Below, piece after piece: positions 36,206 through 43,454 of a DNA stretch of 64,000 nucleotides; the stretch's first letter is position 1, and the number at the start of each line of letters is the position of its first letter. The stretch spans positions 23,002 through 87,001 of the forward strand of contig JAJVIH010000047.1 in assembly GCA_022072125.1 (NCBI GenBank), written 5' to 3'. The position numbers were made by a program, and so were the translations under genes. Origin of the DNA: Myxococcota bacterium (GTDB lineage Bacteria; Myxococcota; JAJVIH01). A model generated the notes under the pieces. It did no database searches. It was not told where the DNA came from and saw only the letters and a list, made by a program, of their open reading frames with translations.

Positions 36206-37144
36206 ATGAACCTGAAAGACACTCCCGTATTCCTGATGAGTTACCCGCCGCGCGGATGGCGCATCACCGGCGGCAAGAATTTCCGTTCGGCCGGACGCAA
36301 ATCACCCAGCCCCGCCGGGGCCCTGCGCGAATGGATGGCGCTGGCCGGCTCCATCCAGGCCCTGGGCGGAGAGATCATCGTCATGGCGCCGCCGGAAGGA
36401 CAAACCCTGACGGGCATGATGTACACGGCGAACGCGGGCGAGTTTTCCATGTTCCGCGATCAGCCGCTGTTCCTGATCTCGAACATGAGCGTGGCGCACC
36501 GCAAGGCCGAGGCGGATGTCATCGAAGCCTTTTGGAAACGGGCGGGAGTTCCGGTCTGGCGGATAGAAAGCATCTGGGAGGGGCAGGCCGATATCTGCCG
36601 CCTGCCTCACGGTCTTGTGTACACTTACGGCCCCCGCTCGGAGGAAGCCTTCTGCAACGAGGTGGCGCCGCATCTCAAGGGCAACAACGCCATCCGGGTT
36701 CCCCTGGTGGATCCGTTTTTTCACGGCGATCTGGCTCTCAACTGCCTCACCCGCAAGGATGGAAGCGCGCTCGTTCTGATTTGCCCGGACGCCTTCGACG
36801 GCGATGGCTGCGAAACGGTGCGGGAATTCTGCGAAGGGTTCGTGGAGGTGCTGGAAATGTCCAAGGCCGACGCGCTGGAATACGCGGGCAACGCCCTGTG
36901 CGTGAACGGAACCCTGTTGTTGCCTTCGGGCGTGTCTGAATCCCTGGCCGATCAGGTGCGCGCGCGCGGCATCGCCGTTCAGCGCCTGCATTTTGACGAA
37001 CTGCTGGGCAAGGGCGGCGGCGGACCGCGTTGTCTGGTCAATGAACTGCGCGAGTTCCCGGAGATTGACGATTCCTTCCTGTACCGTACCCAGCGGACAG
37101 CCATCGAAGCGCTGGCGAATACCTATCCATCCGCCGCCGAATGA
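36206..37144 (+). CDS. ADI/DDAH-superfamily (amidinotransferase fold) hydrolase-like protein
   Basis: A 312-residue protein with the pentein fold used to act on guanidino groups. The catalytic triad positions are readable: acidic motif EGQAD (125-129), His173 in FFHGDLALN and Cys276 in GGPRCLVNEL. This fits dimethylarginine dimethylaminohydrolase or arginine deiminase relatives, but the acidic motif is shorter than the usual FEGGD and the substrate is not known. It follows the fusion-protein gene after 9 bases and its stop overlaps the next start (ATGA). Confidence 0.8.
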   Translation: MNLKDTPVFLMSYPPRGWRITGGKNFRSAGRKSPSPAGALREWMALAGSIQALGGEIIVMAPPEGQTLTGMMYTANAGEFSMFRDQPLFLISNMSVAHRKAEADVIEAFWKRAGVPVWRIESIWEGQADICRLPHGLVYTYGPRSEEAFCNEVAPHLKGNNAIRVPLVDPFFHGDLALNCLTRKDGSALVLICPDAFDGDGCETVREFCEGFVEVLEMSKADALEYAGNALCVNGTLLLPSGVSESLADQVRARGIAVQRLHFDELLGKGGGGPRCLVNELREFPEIDDSFLYRTQRTAIEALANTYPSAAE

Positions 37145-38079
37145 ACGGCTGGGTCGAGGATTACGTCCGCGGTTACGACGGCGTCCGGCTGCGCTACTCG
37201 GTGCAGGGCCATGGGGAGCCCGCCCTGGTGTTGTGCGACGGTCTCGCCTGCGACGGCTTCGCCTGGAAATACCTGAAGCCGGAGCTGTCTCCCCACCACC
37301 GCATCATCCACCCGCATTATCGCGGGCATGGCCTGTCGGGCATGCCCGAGGACCATTCCCATTTCAACATCCCCGATTTCGCCCGCGATATCCTGTCGGT
37401 GATGGACGCGGCGAAACTGCGCAAATCGGTGCTGATCGGCCACAGCATGGGCGTGCAGGTCTGCCTGGAGTTTCACCGCCTGTATCCCGATCGGGTGCTG
37501 GGTCTCATTCTATGCTGCGGACCCTTTGAAACGCCGTTGCATACCTTTCAGGGCACCCACCTGGCCGAACTGGCGTTTCCCTTCGTCAAGCGGGTGGGCC
37601 TGCGTTTTCACAAGCCGCTGGCGGCGCTGGCGAGACAGGTGTTTCCCACCAGCCTCGCCTACCACGCGACGCTGATGAGCGAGGCCAACCCCAACCTGGT
37701 CAAGCGCGAAGACATCATGCCCTATTTCGATCATTTGGCGCGCATGGATCCGCGGGCGTTTTTCCGCTCGCTGGAAGGCGCGCAAAAGCACAGCGCCCGC
37801 GATCACCTGCCCGAAGTGGACGCGCCCACGCTGATCATCGCCGCCGAGCAGGATAAATTCACCCCGCTGGCGCTATCGGAGGAAATGCACCAGAGCATCC
37901 GCAACTCCGAGATGCTGATTCTTCCCGGCGGCAGCCATGTGGCGCCGGTGGAGTTTCCGGAGTTGATGAACCTGCGCATCACGGAATTTTTGCGCCGCCA
38001 TTTCGGCGGCATGCGCGCCAAACTCCAGCACCTGCACGCGCACGGCGTCCAGAAGCCTGGCGCCCGCGACAGCGATTGA
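37141..38079 (+). CDS. Alpha/beta-fold hydrolase
   Basis: A 312-residue serine hydrolase of the proline-iminopeptidase/epoxide-hydrolase-like branch. The nucleophile elbow is GHSMG with Ser102; the oxyanion region is LCDGLACDGF; the acid is in AAEQDKFTPL and the catalytic His in PGGSHVAPVE. No signal peptide or membrane segment is seen, so it is cytoplasmic. Translational coupling to the DDAH-like gene suggests both act on related molecules. Substrate unknown. Confidence 0.85.
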   Translation: MNGWVEDYVRGYDGVRLRYSVQGHGEPALVLCDGLACDGFAWKYLKPELSPHHRIIHPHYRGHGLSGMPEDHSHFNIPDFARDILSVMDAAKLRKSVLIGHSMGVQVCLEFHRLYPDRVLGLILCCGPFETPLHTFQGTHLAELAFPFVKRVGLRFHKPLAALARQVFPTSLAYHATLMSEANPNLVKREDIMPYFDHLARMDPRAFFRSLEGAQKHSARDHLPEVDAPTLIIAAEQDKFTPLALSEEMHQSIRNSEMLILPGGSHVAPVEFPELMNLRITEFLRRHFGGMRAKLQHLHAHGVQKPGARDSD

Positions 38080-38382
38080 CGGTCTTCCGCCGCCAGCAGG
38101 GCGATTGGATCCGTGTCACGCCGCATGAGCGCCCTCCCCCTGCGCGGCGTCAACCCCGCCGCGATGGCCCGTCCGCTTTGTTGCGCAAACAACAGGGAAG
38201 GGATTTTCATGCTGATTTGATCTTGATCGCCCCATGACGATCTCATGCATCCCTCTCCCGGCCTTGCCGAGGAGAAGGAGAAGCCGCGATCAGGCGGCAG
38301 GGCGGCTCCAACGAAACCATCCCCAACAAAAAGATATCGCGGAGCGGCGCGATGGAGGTTCGGGCGGGCGGCCGCCATCCGC
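38080..38382. other. Intergenic region between convergent genes
   Basis: No gene is supported. It contains the terminator of the FadL-like gene at 38328-38353 on the minus strand. The rest shows no repeat or site that I can name. Confidence 0.6.
38328..38353 (-). terminator. Terminator of the lipoprotein/FadL operon
   Basis: Read on the minus strand: ATCGCG, loop CCGCTC, CGCGAT, then ATC and five T. The 6-bp stem lies 30 bases past the FadL-like stop. Confidence 0.7.
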
Positions 38383-39696
38383 TCAGAAAAACACGGTGAC
38401 GTTGGTGTTGAGGAATCCCACGTGCGAGGAATAATCGCCGCTGGCGGGCGGGGAGTTTTCGCTCGTGGCGATGGTTTTGGGCAGGAAGAAAATGTGGTTG
38501 TAGCCCGCGTTCAGTTCCAGCATTTCCGTCATCCGCCAAATCGCGCCGCCCGCCACGCCAATCTTGAAACTGTCGAAGAGATCGGGCCCCATCCGCCCAT
38601 CGGGAATGGCGCCGTTCTCCGCCCCCGCGCCCAGGAAGATGGACAGGCTTTCCAGAATCCGGTAGCGGCCGCCGGCGCGGATATTGACGGCGTCATGCCA
38701 ATCGGCGCGCTGCACCACGTCCGGAATGGCGAAGCCGCCGCCGCTGTTGTCCACCGTGATCCTGACCTCCTTGTACTGCCGCCAGGTCGCGTATTCGGAA
38801 ATCAGCCTGAAGGTCCATTTCTCCCATGGCGACCAGGTCACTCCCGCGCGGATGGCCGCGGGCCAGGTCATGTTGAGCCGCGCCGGACGGGCCGGATCCT
38901 CGCCGCCCAGCAGGGTGCGGAACTGGTTGCGCGGCGGATAGAGTTTGATCTGGCCATCCAGATCCACATCCACCCAGGAGGTGAAGGACAGGCCGATTTG
39001 CAGGGTCTTGAGCGGCTCGGCCACCACGCCCACCGCCCAGCTATACGCCCAGCCGCTGAAATCCAGTTCGACGCGCCCCTCGTTGCCCGGCTCCTCGGGA
39101 GGAGGAGGCGGACCGTTGGTGAAACCGGGCACGAATTCGCCGAAATCCACCGCGCGGTAGGATTTCACCCCGCATTGGATGATGCTGAACGAACCGCCGG
39201 CGTGCAGCCATTCCACGGGAGTGATCACCAGCGCCGGCGTGATGTACATCCCCGTGATGCCGCCCCAGATGGATTGCCAGCGCTGCGCGCCGTTGGGGTT
39301 TTCCCACGCCGCGCGCGAGCCGAAGGGAAAATAAACCCCGATGCCGGCGGTCAGCCAGGGCAGGCCGAAATCGCTGGTCGCCGCCAGCATGGGCTGCACG
39401 CTCAGGGTGGTCAGGGTTTCCCTGGCGAAACGGCGGCCCAGGGGGGCGGCGTATTCCGCGGTGGTGTCGCGGGTGAACGACGCCGAACGCAGGATGGTGT
39501 TGTTGTCGAGGTAGAGGGAAGTTCCGGAAATGCGTCCGATCGCGGCGGGATTCCAGAACAGGGATGAAGGCGAATTGGCGGTGGGCCCGGCGGTGTCGCC
39601 GCCGATTTTCGATATCAAAAAGCCGCTGGCGCGGGCGGGAACGGCGGACGTCAGCGCGCAGCAGATCAGCAGGGATTGCAACACCCGGACCTTCAT
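38383..39696 (-). CDS. FadL/TodX family outer-membrane transport protein
   Basis: A 437-residue outer-membrane barrel of the OMPP1/FadL/TodX type, which lets hydrophobic molecules such as fatty acids or aromatics cross the outer membrane. The signal peptide ends at PARA, and the mature start ASGFLISKIGGDTAGPTANSPSSLFWNPAAIG has the family's N-terminal hatch pattern including NPAAIG. Later strands alternate and the chain ends in NVTVFF, a typical terminal aromatic. A Pro-rich loop (GPPPPPEEPGNEG) is unusual. Its ATG overlaps the lipoprotein stop by four bases. Confidence 0.88.
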   Translation of the reverse strand: MKVRVLQSLLICCALTSAVPARASGFLISKIGGDTAGPTANSPSSLFWNPAAIGRISGTSLYLDNNTILRSASFTRDTTAEYAAPLGRRFARETLTTLSVQPMLAATSDFGLPWLTAGIGVYFPFGSRAAWENPNGAQRWQSIWGGITGMYITPALVITPVEWLHAGGSFSIIQCGVKSYRAVDFGEFVPGFTNGPPPPPEEPGNEGRVELDFSGWAYSWAVGVVAEPLKTLQIGLSFTSWVDVDLDGQIKLYPPRNQFRTLLGGEDPARPARLNMTWPAAIRAGVTWSPWEKWTFRLISEYATWRQYKEVRITVDNSGGGFAIPDVVQRADWHDAVNIRAGGRYRILESLSIFLGAGAENGAIPDGRMGPDLFDSFKIGVAGGAIWRMTEMLELNAGYNHIFFLPKTIATSENSPPASGDYSSHVGFLNTNVTVFF

Positions 39697-40361
39697 GGCG
39701 AGGCGTCTCCGGCGGGCGTCGCGGCGGCTCCATCGCCGGCGCCCGCGTCCGCGGCGGAAAAATCGCAGCGTGTTCCTTCCCGCACCGCACCGAAGGTTCC
39801 CTGCAACTCAATGGAAATGGGGCCATCCAGGCCGGTGATTCTGGCCTCTTTCAGCGCGAGTCCAATCAGGCCGCGAAAGCAGTTGCTGGTCAGAATCTGC
39901 GCGTCGAGGGTGATGTCCGCGTCAGCGTCCCCGGCGAGCATGGCGGAGAAGCTTTTGGGTATCTTCAGCCCGATGGCCGATCCCTTGAACGCGCCGGAGG
40001 CGGAAACCGCCGCGGGCTGGGCGAAACGCGGGCCGGAAGCCGATGGCTGGGACGGATCGCGCAACTCCGCGTCCACGGTGGCGGAGCCGGAGGAAATCTC
40101 GCCGCTTTGGGTCATCAATCCCAGGAATTTCGCCGGAATCGGCGCCTGGGGATCGGTGGGGTTGACGATCTCCCCCGTAATCACGAACGAACCGGTGATA
40201 TTGGCGCCTTCGCTGGCCTGGCCATCGGGACGCTCCACGGCCGCCACGGGACCGAGCACTTCCCTGGGCGCGGGATTGGGCAGGTCCGACCCGGGCGGTG
40301 TTTCCGCGACGCAGGCGGCGACAGCCAGAAAACTGAACAATGGCGGAAGGAGTTGGCGCAT
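39693..40361 (-). CDS. Hypothetical lipoprotein coupled to the FadL-like porin
   Basis: A 222-residue lipoprotein: ATG 40361 gives MRQLLPPLFSFLAVAAC with a good lipobox (Cys17). The mature part starts with a Pro/Glu linker and continues as a beta-rich domain (ITGSFVITGEIVNP, ISIELQGTFG) ending in an Ala/Gly/Asp tail. I recognise no family. An in-frame start 33 codons upstream would destroy the signal peptide and was rejected. The four-base overlap with the porin gene suggests that the two act together, perhaps as a periplasmic or outer-leaflet partner for the same transport. Confidence 0.75.
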   Translation of the reverse strand: MRQLLPPLFSFLAVAACVAETPPGSDLPNPAPREVLGPVAAVERPDGQASEGANITGSFVITGEIVNPTDPQAPIPAKFLGLMTQSGEISSGSATVDAELRDPSQPSASGPRFAQPAAVSASGAFKGSAIGLKIPKSFSAMLAGDADADITLDAQILTSNCFRGLIGLALKEARITGLDGPISIELQGTFGAVREGTRCDFSAADAGAGDGAAATPAGDASP

Positions 40362-40502
40362 CGGTCTTCGGAGTCCGGGCTTCCGGTTGGGGATGCGCCA
40401 GTATTCCGCGCCCCTGGGTCTCCGGTCAAACCGGACCAAGTTCAATTTGGTCCGGACCACATGGCCACGCCCGGAATATCGCGCCGGAACGTTGCAGGGG
40501 GG

Positions 40503-42929
40503 CTATTTCCCCATTTTCAGGCTGCCGCCGTCATCTTCGGGCGGCGCGCCCTCGTCGCCCATTTTCATGCCGCCCAGCGAGGGAATCAGTTCGCGCAGAA
40601 AATCGGGAATGGCGTCAGCCTTGCGTTCGCCCGCAATGGCGTAACCCAGCAGGCGGATGAAGTCCGTGAGGCGTGGGCCGTCGTCATCCAGCAAGCCTGC
40701 CTGCATGTCGGTCCAGGAGGACTCCATGGATTCCAGATTCGCCTTGTGTTCCCTGGCCAGGGTGTCAAGGGCGTCGCGGATATGGAGAAAGCGGGACCAC
40801 GCGGCTTCGGCCGGCCCCTTGTAGGCGCGGACAACCATGGCGGCGAGCCAGACATCCAGATTCTGCTCTCCAAAGGTGGAAATATCTCCAGCCAGCTTTT
40901 TCAGGGAAGCTTCGTGCGCGTCCGCTTCGGCGGCGATCACGGTGAGGAATTTTTTCTGCTTCTCCAGTTCGTTGGCGACATTGCTCTTGAGCCGGGAGAC
41001 CTTGTCGTCAATCAGCCGCTCCAGGTTATCCACCATGCCCTTGGCGTTGTTGACGTCGCGCAGCAACAGTTTCAATTCCTTGATGTCCTCCGGAGCCGGC
41101 GCCCGGTCATCGTCCTCGCCCGCCCGGGCAAGCTGATCCTCGGCCTCGGCGAGGGCTTTGCCGATCTCCTTCGCCAGCGCATCCAATCCCAGGCGGGCGC
41201 GGGCGCAATCGGCCTTGCCCTGGTTCAATCCCTCAAAAAACTCCCCCTTGACTGATTCCTGCAGCAACTTTTCAATTTCCTCGATCTGCAGCCGCAGTTT
41301 GTCCATCTCATCGCGTTCGATGGAGAGGGCGTGCGCCTGCGCCGCCGCGCCAATCAGAGGGCGCGCGCCCGGGACCAGGCCAATGCCTTTGGGCAGGGCT
41401 TCCGTCACCGCCGTGCCGGATTTGGCGGTGTCGTTGTAGGTTGACATCATGAAGTTGGCGAAGGACCCCTCCCGGACGGCGGCGTCATCCAGATCGCGTT
41501 TCAGCGATGCGTATTCCTCGCGCACCCGGGCGTACCAGCTTTCCACTTCATCCACCCGTTCCGCACGCGCCAGAATGGCGCCCCGGATAAACGGCGTGGT
41601 TCCGCTGACGGCGTACCCGGGGGCCAGTTTGATATAGCCGTCGAGGGCGGTCAGGGCGTCGTCAAACAGTTCGAAATCCACCAGCAGCCAAAGGGTCTCG
41701 AAACTCGCCTGCAGATAGTTGGGCGAGTCCGGCGGAATCATGCTGTAAGCATCCCAGGCGTTCCGGAAATTGCCCAGGGCCTGGTGGATGCGCCCCCGGG
41801 TCAGATTGGCCTGTTCGGCCACTTCGGTGACAAACCGCATTTCCGGATTTTTCCGCGCGCCTGCCAGATAATTGGCTTCCATGTCGCTCATGTCGGGCTC
41901 GGGCCAATATTCCAGCCCGGTCATCTTCAGGGCTTCCTTGGGAAGCGGCGCGCCGGCGGACGATTTGCCTTTCGCGCCCGCGGACTGGGGGGCGGGAATG
42001 TCTCCTCCCCCGCCCATTTTGAGGCCGCCGCCCGTGTCTTCCCGATCATCCTCCCCATCATCGCGGGATGGCGGAGCGGGGGCCTTGCGTTCCAGCCATT
42101 CTCCAGCCTGGTTGAACATTTCCTTGCGTTTGTAGGCCACGCGAAAATCCGCCACCTTCAGGAGTTCCCCGAGCGCGGGACCATAATCCTTGCGCAGCGC
42201 ATGCGCCGCGCCAATCAGATAACGCGCGCGCGGCCACCAGCGGCTTTCCAGGGGGACCATTTTGAGTTGGGCGACGGCTTCTTCATGGCGCTTGAGAACC
42301 ACGAGGGCCCGGCCATATTCATACCGCAGTTCATCCATGCGGTCGCCCTGCAGGTTCATGTATTTCAGGCTCCACTCGACCCGCGGGAGAATCTGGACCA
42401 GACAGGGCGTGTCGTTCAGCCGGACGCAGGCGGAGACATAGGCGCTCAACCCGTCGGCGCCGTAGATGCTGGCGTTTTTGTCCTGCACGACCAGCAGGGC
42501 GATTTGCTTGGCGGTGCGCGGCATGTCCGAATGGATCAGCGCCTGGGCGTATAGGGCGCGGGCCTGGGCCAGCCCGGGTTGCCCGGCGTAGCGATCATCC
42601 AGCGCGACCGAGCCGAGCGCCTGGGCGGCGTCGGTGAAACGGCCTTCGTTCAGCGCCATTTGTCCGGTGAATATCTGGTAGGCGATGACCCGGCCGCCAA
42701 AGCTTTCAAACCCGGTCCCATAATAGCGTTCCAGCCGTCTGAGATTGATTTCAATCTCCTCAAGCTGATCCGTGAAATGGTTGATTTTGTCCTCAACGGT
42801 GGCTTCCGGCGGCGGCGGCGGGGGAGGCTTGACCGCCCAGCCGAAGGTCAGCCGGGGGAGCAACGCCGCCAGCAGGAACAAAACGGTTCCCGCCGCGGAT
42901 TTCCGGATCATGTGGACTGGGCTGATCAC
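40503..42929 (-). CDS. Exported TPR and coiled-coil protein with KMG motifs
   Basis: An 808-residue secreted protein. A signal peptide (SAAGTVLFLLAALLPRLTFGWA) leads to a Pro run and then helical repeats of the TPR kind to about residue 290. An acidic linker carries GGGLKMGGGGD. More helical repeats follow, then a coiled coil (RDEMDKLRLQIEEIEKLLQE to LERLIDDKVSRLKSN) and a C-terminal linker with GGMKMG and a final GGSLKMGK. The start is either GTG 42929, which overlaps the ferredoxin stop by four bases, or ATG 42911 without overlap or binding site. Myxobacterial TPR lipoproteins and gliding proteins share this style, but I recognise no named homologue. Confidence 0.8.
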   Translation of the reverse strand: MISPVHMIRKSAAGTVLFLLAALLPRLTFGWAVKPPPPPPPEATVEDKINHFTDQLEEIEINLRRLERYYGTGFESFGGRVIAYQIFTGQMALNEGRFTDAAQALGSVALDDRYAGQPGLAQARALYAQALIHSDMPRTAKQIALLVVQDKNASIYGADGLSAYVSACVRLNDTPCLVQILPRVEWSLKYMNLQGDRMDELRYEYGRALVVLKRHEEAVAQLKMVPLESRWWPRARYLIGAAHALRKDYGPALGELLKVADFRVAYKRKEMFNQAGEWLERKAPAPPSRDDGEDDREDTGGGLKMGGGGDIPAPQSAGAKGKSSAGAPLPKEALKMTGLEYWPEPDMSDMEANYLAGARKNPEMRFVTEVAEQANLTRGRIHQALGNFRNAWDAYSMIPPDSPNYLQASFETLWLLVDFELFDDALTALDGYIKLAPGYAVSGTTPFIRGAILARAERVDEVESWYARVREEYASLKRDLDDAAVREGSFANFMMSTYNDTAKSGTAVTEALPKGIGLVPGARPLIGAAAQAHALSIERDEMDKLRLQIEEIEKLLQESVKGEFFEGLNQGKADCARARLGLDALAKEIGKALAEAEDQLARAGEDDDRAPAPEDIKELKLLLRDVNNAKGMVDNLERLIDDKVSRLKSNVANELEKQKKFLTVIAAEADAHEASLKKLAGDISTFGEQNLDVWLAAMVVRAYKGPAEAAWSRFLHIRDALDTLAREHKANLESMESSWTDMQAGLLDDDGPRLTDFIRLLGYAIAGERKADAIPDFLRELIPSLGGMKMGDEGAPPEDDGGSLKMGK

Positions 42930-43273
42930 AACTCGCTGGAGGACTCGATGTCATTGCCGGGTGATGCAGCCGCTCCCGGACCACCCGGTTTCGCCGGGAT
43001 GGTCACCACACAACCCGCTTCAATCTTGGCTTGGCACGATAGCCGTTCGCCCCGTAAAATCAAGGCGGACCCCAAGGCTTTTTTCTCCAGCCTGTCCGGG
43101 GGGGACAGCGCCCCGTACGGCGTGACCCGCGTGACCACGCAGGCGAGGCATTCGCCCTTGCCGCCGCAGATGGTTGGAACGAGCGCGCCTGCGTCGAAAG
43201 CCGCGTCGAGCAGGCGGGTTCCTGACGCCGCCTCGATGCTTTCACCGCCTGGCATGAAGGTCACCCTCGGCAT
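42926..43273 (-). CDS. [2Fe-2S] plant-type ferredoxin
   Basis: A 115-residue electron carrier. The cluster ligands are CGGKGECLAC (first three Cys) and a fourth Cys in RLSCQAKIEAGC, in the usual plant/vertebrate-type order. The C-terminal 25 residues are Gly/Pro/Ala-rich and likely disordered. Its partner is not evident. It is translationally coupled to an exported TPR protein, which is an odd match for a cytoplasmic redox protein. No Shine-Dalgarno sequence; a TACACT box ends 6 bases before the ATG. Confidence 0.88.
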   Translation of the reverse strand: MPRVTFMPGGESIEAASGTRLLDAAFDAGALVPTICGGKGECLACVVTRVTPYGALSPPDRLEKKALGSALILRGERLSCQAKIEAGCVVTIPAKPGGPGAAASPGNDIESSSEL

Positions 43274-43279
43274 GGCGGT

Positions 43280-43308
43280 AGTGTAGGCGCAACCAGCGGA
43301 CGGCGAAA
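43280..43308 (-). promoter_or_regulatory. Promoter for the ferredoxin/TPR pair, predicted leaderless
   Basis: Minus strand: TTTCGC (43308-43303), 17 bases, TACACT (43285-43280), 6 bases, ATG. The -35 match is weak. Confidence 0.4.
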
Positions 43309-43454
43309 GTCCGGCCGCGCCGGCCGCCCGGGTGATTTCCCCATGGCGGAAGCGCCGGGATGGAAAGGCGCCGGTTCCAACTGCCCGTCCCTTCCTCTTC
43401 TTCCTTGCCCAACCAGCCCGGAAGTTGGGGCCATTACAAGACGCCGGACGCCAA

